Assembly (NCBI GenBank): GCA_030017355.1 | Contig: JASEIR010000089.1 | Span: 1-9,399 of the forward strand | Direction of reading: 5' to 3' | From: Actinomycetota bacterium | GTDB taxonomy: Bacteria; Actinomycetota; Aquicultoria; Aquicultorales; Aquicultoraceae | DNA length: 9,399 nucleotides | Shown here: positions 1 to 5,745 of the stretch, in pieces | How the letters are laid out: each line of letters opens with the position of its first letter | Numbering within the stretch: position 1 is the stretch's first letter | The notes under the pieces: generated by a model | What the model was told of the DNA's origin: nothing | Databases searched by the model: none | Seen by the model: the letters and a program-made list of their open reading frames with translations, nothing else | Made by a program: the position numbers and the translations under genes

Positions 1-150
1 ATAAAGCAAAGCATTTTATAGTTTTATCAAAAAATGGCTTGAAGATCACCCCTAAGCTACCAACTTTAAGGAGAGATATGCTAGACTCCTAATACAAAGG
101 TTGCTGTTAGCTAGATTTCTAGCGAAAGGATCCCTAGGTATAACCACACC

Positions 151-198
151 CTATAACAATAGCTAGAAAGCAGGAAACCGCTCCACAAAGCGGTTTTT
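151..198 (+). repeat. Terminator cassette, copy 1
   Basis: This stretch is a diverged direct repeat of 1435-1481. The identical cores are ATAACAATAG (153-162 and 1436-1445) and AACCGCTC (176-183 and 1460-1467), followed by ACAAAGC in both. Core spacing differs by one base. The two copies flank the CDF transporter gene. Confidence 0.55.
175..198 (+). terminator. Intrinsic terminator
   Basis: A perfect 8-bp stem (AAACCGCT at 175-182 and AGCGGTTT at 189-196) closes a 6-nt loop and runs into five T residues (194-198). It ends a plus-strand transcript coming from the left, or acts as an attenuator ahead of the CDF gene. Confidence 0.7.
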
Positions 199-389
199 CT
201 GGTTGGAACTTGAGGTGCTCCCCAAATTCGCATACATTCCAACTTCATACAGAAATTTACAGTTTGATTGTTTAGATTCTAGTTGCACTATATCCTTCCG
301 TTAAAGTTATGCAGCTACAGCCAAATAACCATGGATTAAAGCAAATTATGCAGTAAAATAGACTAGTAATCTATAACTATGAGGTTTTA

Positions 390-1400
390 ATGTCGAGCAA
401 AAAGCATTCATGCAAAGGACAAGATCATAACCATAGCGCTCTTGGTCATAACCACGGTGCAATTGATCCTACTATCTACACTACTGAGAGAGGTATCTGG
501 GCAATAAAATGGTCGTTCGTTGGCTTATTAATAACCGCCGTATTTCAGATTATAGTTGTTACGCTATCCGGCAGCGTTGCCCTTTTGGCAGATACTATCC
601 ATAACTTTGGCGATGCGGCTACCGCTATCCCGCTTTGGATTGCTTTTGCTCTCGCACGGCTAAAGCCGACGAAGCGTTACACATACGGTTATGGCCGTGT
701 TGAGAATTTAGCCGGCGTTACCATCGTCCTTATTATATTGCTGAGCGCTATTGTTGCCGGTTATGAATCGGTTGATAGGCTCATTCACCCTCAAACGGTA
801 AGCCACGTGTGGGCTATCGTTGCCGCCTCTCTTGTTGGATTTCTCGGAAATGAGGCGGTAGCGGTCTTTCGCATCAGGGTAGGCAAAGAGATCGGCAGCA
901 CTGCGTTAGTTGCCGATGGGTACCATGCGCGTGTTGATGGATTGACGAGCTTAGCTGTTCTCTTTGGTGCAATAGGTATACTTCTTGGCTATCCGCTGGC
1001 TGATCCCATTATCGGACTTTTAATTACGGTAGCCATTGCCCGCATCACGTGGGATTCCGCAAGAGCGGTGTTTTCACGGCTTCTCGATGGGGTTGATCCT
1101 GAAGTTGCTGATGAAATCAGACATGCCGTTCATCACGTATCAGGTGTAAAAGACATTACCGAGGTGCGCGTTAGATGGCTTGGGCACCGGCTTCAGGCTG
1201 AAGTAAATATTGCTGTAGACCCAAATCTCTCCGTTGAGCAAGGACACGCTATCGCTATTGAGGCGCAACATCAGCTTCTGCACCACTTAAGCTACCTCTC
1301 ACATGCCACAATCCACATAGACCCAGCCGGTGCTTCCGGTGAAAAGTTTCATCGAGTTGAAGAGCATGAGCACGATAGCTTGCCTAGCCATTCCCATTAA
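390..1400 (+). CDS. Cation diffusion facilitator (zinc/cobalt-type efflux)
   Basis: This is a CDF-family inner-membrane antiporter that exports divalent metal in exchange for protons. Six hydrophobic segments fill about residues 40-220, followed by a cytoplasmic domain (about 225-312) of the ferredoxin-like CDF type. The two intramembrane metal-site motifs are both HxxxD: H71-D75 in TM2 (within LLADTIHNFGD) and H179-D183 in TM5 (within ADGYHARVD). The HD-HD pattern is typical of Zn/Co transporters such as CzcD and ZitB rather than Fe/Mn members. Both termini are His-rich (H6, H13, H15, H20, H22 and H321, H326, H328, H334, H336), as expected for metal capture. At 336 aa it is close to the usual CDF length. 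The ATG at 390 has GAGG five bases upstream. It appears monocistronic, flanked by repeated terminator cassettes. The exact metal cannot be told from sequence alone. Confidence 0.93.
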   Translation: MSSKKHSCKGQDHNHSALGHNHGAIDPTIYTTERGIWAIKWSFVGLLITAVFQIIVVTLSGSVALLADTIHNFGDAATAIPLWIAFALARLKPTKRYTYGYGRVENLAGVTIVLIILLSAIVAGYESVDRLIHPQTVSHVWAIVAASLVGFLGNEAVAVFRIRVGKEIGSTALVADGYHARVDGLTSLAVLFGAIGILLGYPLADPIIGLLITVAIARITWDSARAVFSRLLDGVDPEVADEIRHAVHHVSGVKDITEVRVRWLGHRLQAEVNIAVDPNLSVEQGHAIAIEAQHQLLHHLSYLSHATIHIDPAGASGEKFHRVEEHEHDSLPSHSH

Positions 1401-1434
1401 AGAAGAGATATTTTATCAACCCACAACTATATCC

Positions 1435-1481
1435 CATAACAATAGGCAGGTATAGCAAAAACCGCTCTACAAAGCAGTTTT
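1435..1481 (+). repeat. Terminator cassette, copy 2 (degenerate)
   Basis: This is the diverged second copy of the 151-198 element, 35 bp after the CDF stop codon. The stem AACCGCT/AGCAGTT now has one C-A mismatch on the plus strand, which becomes a G-U pair in a minus-strand RNA. The tail is TTTTA. It is probably the transporter terminator, weakened. Confidence 0.5.
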
Positions 1482-1629
1482 ATCAAGTACTATTCTGCAC
1501 CCTGAAATTGCATCCCCGGGCAGGATTGAAACCCTTGCCCCAGAAAACCCCTTATTTTTTACGGCTGCTAAAACCGATATTGCCAAAAATAATAGCAGGT
1601 GACACCGTACAAGTTAGAAATTATTGTCA

Positions 1630-1658
1630 TTGACAGAGATTGCTCTAAAAGCTATGAT
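1630..1658 (+). promoter_or_regulatory. Near-consensus sigma70 promoter of the coiled-coil gene
   Basis: TTGACA (1630-1635), a 17-bp spacer, then TATGAT (1653-1658). The spacing is optimal and 11 of 12 hexamer bases match consensus. Transcription should start about 6-7 bases after the -10 box, that is at or next to the ATG at 1665, so the mRNA would be leaderless. Confidence 0.75.
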
Positions 1659-1664
1659 GCTTTC

Positions 1665-2174
1665 ATGAACGAAGCAGATAAAAGGGTAATTGAGGAACTG
1701 TTAAATAAACAAGCAGAACGCCTTGAAAAGCGCATGGATACTCGTTTCCAAGAGCAAGAGCAGCGGCTTGATGTGCGTTTCCAAGAGCAAGAGCAACGGC
1801 TTGATGTGCGTTTCCAAGAGCAAGAGCAGCGGCTTGATGTGCGTTTCCAAGAACAAGAGCAAAGGTTTGATGTGCGTTTCCAAGAGCAAGAGCAGCGGCT
1901 TGATGTGCGTTTCCAAGAACAAGAGCAAAGGTTTGATGTGCGTTTCCAAGAGCAAGAGCAGCGGCTTGAAAAACGGATGATCCACATTTTCAATGAAGGC
2001 TTTGAACAAATTGTCCTTCCTCATATCGCTAAAATAGAGAAAGATATTGAAGACCTCCAGTTTAGGACCGGCAGGATAGAAAGAACGCTCAATGCCGTAA
2101 TTGACCGCCAAGATAGGCAAGGCGAAGAAATCAAAAACATAAAGAAATTTCTTCAAATGCCTGAAGGGGCTTAA
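1665..2174 (+). CDS. Hendecad-repeat coiled-coil protein, unknown function
   Basis: I do not recognise a named family. The 169-aa product is almost wholly charged helix. After about 25 residues it holds seven 11-residue repeats of the form RFQEQEQR(L/F)DV, a hendecad spacing expected to give a long right-handed or straight coiled coil. The C-terminal 65 residues (from MIHIFNEGFEQIVLP) are non-repetitive and still helical. There is no signal peptide or TM segment. The frame is open from a GTG at 1599, but I prefer the ATG at 1665 because a near-consensus promoter ends at 1658, inside the longer version. No ribosome site precedes 1665, which fits leaderless translation. It converges on the broken abiEii gene, whose end lies 27 bp away. 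Similar helical proteins occur as uncharacterised genes in many genomes. Confidence 0.7.
   Translation: MNEADKRVIEELLNKQAERLEKRMDTRFQEQEQRLDVRFQEQEQRLDVRFQEQEQRLDVRFQEQEQRFDVRFQEQEQRLDVRFQEQEQRFDVRFQEQEQRLEKRMIHIFNEGFEQIVLPHIAKIEKDIEDLQFRTGRIERTLNAVIDRQDRQGEEIKNIKKFLQMPEGA
1743..1973 (+). repeat. 33-bp tandem repeat, seven units
   Basis: Units start at 1743, 1776, 1809, 1842, 1875, 1908 and 1941; the last diverges at its 3' end (LEKR instead of LDVR). Units 3 and 5 are identical, and units 4 and 6 share the same variants (GAACAAGAGCAAAGGTTT). A 66-bp pair was therefore duplicated on top of the 33-bp period. Because 33 is a multiple of three, false frames stay open on both strands here. Confidence 0.95.
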
Positions 2175-2201
2175 GGCAACTTCAATAGAATAAAGATGTA
2201 A

Positions 2202-2642
2202 TTAGTGGTAGCTTAAAGTGCCTCTGCCTTTTATGGCTGGCAAAACGAGCCTTTGTGTTAAGTCGATATCGATCTTAATTGAATTGGGCTGTTCTAGGGG
2301 ACCAGTAAATTTTAACCGCTCTACTTTCAAGGCAAAGTCTAAGGAGTAGAATTTTACGACCTCTAAAAAGTCGTACGGCTTAAAAACCTCTTTTATATCA
2401 TCAATGGTTAGATATTCAGAAGTGGCAAAATCTAAATCTTCTGAAAACCGGAGCTGGTTAAGGTAAAGGTGATGAATCGCTGTGCCGCCTTTGAAGATGA
2501 TTGTGTCTTTGAGCTTAGAGCTATAGATTATCTTAAGAACAACCGCTAAAATATAGTCCTTTTCGGCGATAGCCAAAGGATAGCGAAAGTTATTCTTGTT
2601 GGCAATGGAGAGCTGAGCCCTGCTTAACAAATCTATCTTCAA
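2202..2642 (-). pseudogene. abiEii: AbiEii-type nucleotidyltransferase toxin, 3' truncated
   Basis: The visible product (146 aa) is the N-terminal part of an AbiEii/AbiGii (DUF1814) nucleotidyltransferase, the toxin of type IV AbiE toxin-antitoxin systems. The catalytic start of the fold is present: FKGGTAIHHLY with GGT at residues 52-54, then SEDLDF with D69 and D71, and IKIDIDL with D125/D127. The protein stops after RLVLPAIKGRGTLSYH, about where the family continues into the region with its conserved Lys. Family members are usually about 250-300 aa, so close to half is missing and I see no continuation in other frames down to 2175. I place the start at the TTG at 2642 because GGAGG (2650-2654) lies seven bases upstream; a longer frame opens at 2696. 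It overlaps the end of abiEi by 53 bp. It is very likely non-functional. Confidence 0.8.
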
Positions 2643-3385
2643 AGTAGAGCCTCCATTTGGCGTTAAACTTGGTCGAGGTTTTTGTGAGCTTGGCAAACCC
2701 AGGCGTATTTTTTATGTTCTCGTAAAGCTTTCCGGAATCAAGTCCTGTAATGTCCGAAAGAAAGCCGATTCTTCTTTGAACCGTTATCGGATAAAGCTTG
2801 GCATAATCGGCTAGTTTTGCAGGATTAAGCTCAGCCCTAGCTTCCTTTAGTTTCTCCAATACTAAATCAACCGTATAGCTATCTTTTCTAAAGTGGAGAA
2901 AATCAAGTAAAGCCTTCTCAATCTCAGCTACTCTTGCTTTCTGGCCATCGATTGTCATCTCCACATATCCTACCATCATTTCAGGTTTAGCTTTTACGAA
3001 CTGGTATTCAAGATCTTGAAAATAATATGTCTTGGGATTTGCGGTTGATACTGCTGTTACCGTATCGGGAAGCTGGTCAAAGTACCCATGATAATTTAAA
3101 GCAAACTCAAACGACACGTAAGAATCAGGAACAAAAACTCGAGATATTGCTAAAGGCGGGATGTTCGAAAAGCTATGAGACTCAATATTTGCAACCGCAT
3201 AAACCCCTCGATTAATGCGGATAAGCCAGCCCTTTGGGTAAGAAGCCTAATCCTTTTTTAATAGCATTATAAGAGAGGTTTTTCATGAGCGTCCGCAGAC
3301 CATCAAAACTCACGATATAGCCGTAACGGGAGATTGCCTTTTCCAGTATTTCCAGTTCTTTTTTAGATAAAATTGTCTTTTTCAT
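2590..3385 (-). pseudogene. abiEi: AbiEi-type antitoxin/repressor, frameshifted
   Basis: Two frames together encode an AbiEi-family antitoxin, normally an N-terminal winged helix that represses the operon plus a C-terminal domain that counters AbiEii. The first frame starts at the ATG at 3385 (MKKTILSKKELEILEKAISR...) and hits a stop at 3212 after 57 aa. The second frame reads KGWLIRINRGVYAVAN across 3236-3190 and continues as VSFEFALNYHGYFDQLPDTV... to a stop at 2590. The frame change falls in TTACCCAAAGGGCTGG (3241-3226), a run of CCC-AAA-GGG triplets. Removing one base there restores a single protein of about 264 aa, the usual family size. The GTG at 3117, which opens the longest single frame, is internal and lacks the DNA-binding domain. 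With abiEii also broken, the pair looks like a decaying system. A sequencing indel could mimic the frameshift. Confidence 0.82.
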
Positions 3386-3545
3386 ACACGTAGGTTCTCG
3401 TTAATAGACACTATCCTGATATACTTTATACTAATCGGAGCATATTGCAAGAGTTTTTAATGCAGATATGCCAAGTCCTCTCCTGTTATACATAAAACCA
3501 GGAGAAGATCCTTTCGCTGAGCCATGAGGGGTTAAAGAATATCTT

Positions 3546-3579
3546 TCTAATATAATAGACACAGGTCTATTATATTAGA
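3546..3579. promoter_or_regulatory. Perfect 15-bp inverted repeat, candidate operator
   Basis: The arms 3546-3560 and 3565-3579 are exact reverse complements around ACAG. Each strand contains TATAAT, so it could also be a bidirectional -10 region. There is no T tract, which argues against a terminator. The half-site TAATAGACAC is repeated at 3402-3411, just upstream of the abiEi start. AbiEi proteins are known to repress their own operon by binding inverted repeats, so this may be the AbiEi operator. That assignment is inference. Confidence 0.5.
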
Positions 3580-3638
3580 CAATGCGGCCAACTTAAAGAA
3601 TTTCGGCAAACCAGGGGGTCGGTTTCGAACTTTTTTCC

Positions 3639-3666
3639 AAAACAAAAATGGCTCATCAAAGCCATT
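3639..3666 (-). terminator. Minus-strand intrinsic terminator
   Basis: A perfect 7-bp stem (AATGGCT/AGCCATT, 3647-3653 and 3660-3666) with a 6-nt loop is followed on the minus strand by TTTTTGTTTT. It lies about 300 bp downstream of the CBASS E2 gene and could end that transcript or a separate minus-strand RNA. Confidence 0.6.
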
Positions 3667-3904
3667 ATCTATTGGTTTGAATTACGTCTTATCCGGAGTT
3701 TTGAATCATCCCAGCCGGTGATTTAGGCTCTACAGAGCAATATTCCCGGTTTGAATCCTATTGGCTCCCCGGATCGGTCGCTATTCGAACCGTTAGAAAG
3801 GCTATGCCTAGTGATTAATGTGCATTTATCCAACTAAGACAGAAATTGTCATACGGTACTAATTACTGAAAAGTAAGGTTATTTAAGAGATTTATGGAAA
3901 TGCC

Positions 3905-3931
3905 GCTTATATATCTGCTTAGAATATAAGC
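3905..3931 (-). other. Hairpin downstream of the E2 gene
   Basis: An 8-bp inverted repeat (3905-3912 and 3924-3931) with an 11-nt loop sits 43 bp past the E2 stop codon. It is A/T-rich and has no following T run. It may stabilise the 3' end of the operon mRNA, but it is a weak terminator at best. Confidence 0.3.
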
Positions 3932-3973
3932 ATCAGACCTGGTTTCACGTTTACTCAAAATCTTAAAAAGTAA

Positions 3974-4777
3974 TCAGAATTTGCGATTAATTAATATATT
4001 TCGGATTGACTTGTTGACCAATTCATTATAGGTTTTTTGTCGATTAACTCGCACTTGGTATTCTTTATAGGCTTTGGCAAGATGTGTTAGGTCTAATTTA
4101 GCGTCATCCGAAGAAACGATTTTCCTTAAATCATAAAGCCTTTTAAATAGCTCAGGATGACATTTCCGTAATGATTCAGAAGATCTACAAGGGCATAGCC
4201 AATGGCCTTTTACTTGCTCATCCTTGGCAAGTAGTTTAATGCAGTTGAAGATTATGTTTAAATCATCGGTATTCAGTTCATCGCTATAGAATTGTATGAG
4301 CCCCTGTCCCTCATACATATGCCCATATTCTCCAAATGGCCATTTGCCATGTCTTTGAAAGTAACTCTGACCATAGAAGAACGGCTCAACTAACCGCCTT
4401 AAAAATATCTCTATATTCGAACCTTCAGGGAAATACCTTCTAACAGCACGCTCATAACAAAGACAAGCCGATCCGTCGGAAAAATAATGGAGGTCTAAAA
4501 TACTAGACAGTCCTCGTTTCTTTAAAGTATTCTCTTTACGCCCGCCAAGCTCCCAGACTTTTGGTAAAGAAGAAGGGTAATCATCAGGAAACTCTATCTC
4601 TATTTCATAGGCATCGGTTATATGCTCGTTTGCATAAATGTGATTGATATTTAATATCCCGGAAAGGTAAACCTTACTGTCACGCACACTATAAAAAAGC
4701 GTGGGATACTTTTCGTCTATAATCTTCTGCTCTAATAAATAAAAGTCAGGTTTGCTTTTATACCAGGGTTTTTTCAT
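3974..4777 (-). CDS. CBASS E2-like protein with SEC-C-like tail
   Basis: This is a stand-alone E2-like (ubiquitin-conjugating fold) protein of a type II-short CBASS operon. Residues 55-75 (YEIEIEFPDDYPSSLPKVWEL) match the E2 'FP..YP..P' core. They are followed by LHYFSDGSACLC, where H97 and C105 sit where prokaryotic E2 proteins carry the active-site His/Cys; C107 is a second candidate. In these systems E2 forms a thioester with, or processes, the C-terminus of the partner CD-NTase. No E1 domain and no JAB protease gene is in the operon. A C-terminal extension of about 80 aa carries WLCPCRSSESLRKCH (C195, C197, C206, H207), a SEC-C-type zinc motif. I chose the ATG at 4777 because it overlaps the cyclase stop codon as TGATG, a translational-coupling junction. 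A TTG at 4789 would add four residues. The protein has 267 aa. Confidence 0.8.
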   Translation of the reverse strand: MKKPWYKSKPDFYLLEQKIIDEKYPTLFYSVRDSKVYLSGILNINHIYANEHITDAYEIEIEFPDDYPSSLPKVWELGGRKENTLKKRGLSSILDLHYFSDGSACLCYERAVRRYFPEGSNIEIFLRRLVEPFFYGQSYFQRHGKWPFGEYGHMYEGQGLIQFYSDELNTDDLNIIFNCIKLLAKDEQVKGHWLCPCRSSESLRKCHPELFKRLYDLRKIVSSDDAKLDLTHLAKAYKEYQVRVNRQKTYNELVNKSIRNILINRKF

Positions 4778-5733
4778 CACTTTGCCCAAGGTTTAGCGCC
4801 GTTGCTAATAATAATCGGGGTAGCAACATCTTTATTGTTTCTTGATTTCTTGTCTTCTTTATTGCAGCTAAATCTATTGCCAAACTCTTTAGTCCACAAT
4901 TCACAAGCTTTGTCCTCATCATCTTCTTTAATAGCTTTGTCGGCACGCTCAATTAGCTTAGACAGCATATCCTTAAAATTGTTCATTTGGCTTTTGGAAA
5001 TACCTCCGCTGAGGTCCTCGGTTATATCAACTGGATTAAGTATCGCCGTTGATACTAGTAACTGATTGTAGATATTGCGAACTGTTTCCGTGAATGCAAT
5101 ATCATCCCTTTGATTGCTAACAAAGTTATTCGAGGCTAGAATGGTTAATACTAATCCAGACGGCATTTTTTGAGACTTGTTATCTGCCCAAGCTTTTAGA
5201 TATCTTACAACCCTTCTTAGCTGCTCGCCCTTACTTTTTACTTGGTCTAGAAACCAGTCTGTTATTGCCTTTGGATCACTAAGTGTCCATTCAGTCTTTC
5301 CCTTTTCAGCAAGATAAATTGTGTTGTTATGAATACCATATATTGGTAGGTCAACATGGTACTGACCTGCATAAATAACACGAACGCAAGTTCTTTTATC
5401 AACCGGATCAGTATCAGTATGCCCTTTGACTGCCTCAAATACCCAATTATGCGCCGTTTCAGCGCTCGGCCATTTTGACTTATCTGAATCAAGGTTGCTT
5501 AAATATACTCCGTCATCAATGTCATATTCCCCATCCAGGGGATTAACAATAGTATCCATCGAATACGAGCCTTGCCCACGAAATTTAGGAACTTCTTCCT
5601 CTAATTCTTCCTTAAAATACTTTTTGATCTTTTTTCGAACTGCATCTCTTGATGTTCTAAGGAAGACCTTTTTGGCCGGGGCCAACTTGATTTCTTCATA
5701 AAATCCTTTAAAGCTACTGTGACAATCTGCCAT
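4777..5733 (-). CDS. CBASS cyclic-oligonucleotide synthase (DncV-like CD-NTase)
   Basis: This 318-aa cGAS/DncV-like nucleotidyltransferase makes a cyclic di- or trinucleotide alarm signal on phage infection. The active site is complete: GQGSYSMDT (G55-S56), EYDIDDGVYL (D71, D73) and YHVDLPIY (D128) provide the GS loop and three metal-binding acidic residues. The string DIDDGxY is shared with Vibrio DncV, as is the later helix LRRVVRYLKAWADN with PSGLVL, so it is close to that clade. The nucleotide product cannot be read from sequence. The tail is charged (about 265-305) and ends SNGAKPWAK, the segment expected to be handled by the E2 partner. The ATG at 5733 has AGGGGG (5740-5745) six bases upstream and starts 12 bases after the effector stop codon. 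It is the middle gene of a tight operon. Confidence 0.92.
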   Translation of the reverse strand: MADCHSSFKGFYEEIKLAPAKKVFLRTSRDAVRKKIKKYFKEELEEEVPKFRGQGSYSMDTIVNPLDGEYDIDDGVYLSNLDSDKSKWPSAETAHNWVFEAVKGHTDTDPVDKRTCVRVIYAGQYHVDLPIYGIHNNTIYLAEKGKTEWTLSDPKAITDWFLDQVKSKGEQLRRVVRYLKAWADNKSQKMPSGLVLTILASNNFVSNQRDDIAFTETVRNIYNQLLVSTAILNPVDITEDLSGGISKSQMNNFKDMLSKLIERADKAIKEDDEDKACELWTKEFGNRFSCNKEDKKSRNNKDVATPIIISNGAKPWAK

Positions 5734-5745
5734 AATTCACCCCCT

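Larger units (their letters stand above)
1..389. other. Gene-free left flank with stem-loops
   Basis: No reading frame here looks coding. Short inverted repeats are visible: AGGAG/CTCCT at 69-73 and 86-90, and GCTAG/CTAGC at 110-114 and 119-123. An intrinsic terminator follows at 175-198. The series could be the 3' end of a small RNA, the 3' UTR of a gene outside the window, or a structured leader with an attenuator 190 bp before the transporter. I recognise no known riboswitch class. From 199 to 380 I see no convincing promoter hexamer pair for the downstream gene. Confidence 0.4.
3386..3973. other. Gene-free stretch between abiE and CBASS
   Basis: No credible coding frame is present. It contains a 10-mer TAATAGACAC (3402-3411) that recurs in a perfect 15-bp palindrome (3546-3579), a TCTCCTG/CAGGAGA inverted repeat (3479-3485 and 3499-3505), a minus-strand terminator (3639-3666), several tRNA-like fragments (about 3660-3840), and a GCTTATAT/ATATAAGC hairpin (3905-3931) 43 bp beyond the end of the E2 gene. 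Confidence 0.6.

Noticed and set aside
1511..1541. CRISPR-repeat-like string GGATTGAAAC (1523-1532) within a GGGCA/TGCCC hairpin
   Set aside because: It occurs once, with no regularly spaced second copy and no cas gene in the window. It is better explained as a stray hairpin or tRNA-T-arm-like fragment.
1652..2156. Long overlapping frames on both strands across the tandem repeat (minus-strand SCSWKRTSS and LLLLETHIKP types, plus-strand VSKSKSSGLMC)
   Set aside because: These stay open only because the repeat period is a multiple of three. Their composition is implausible and they have no ribosome sites; the hendecad coiled-coil frame is the real one.
3027..3215. Plus-strand 62-aa frame
   Set aside because: It lies antisense to the abiEi pseudogene, with no ribosome site and no recognisable sequence.
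3226..3241. Programmed +1 frameshifting in abiEi at CCC-AAA-GGG
   Set aside because: No stimulatory signal is evident, the partner toxin gene is also broken, and such a site is not known for this family. A simple indel explains it better.
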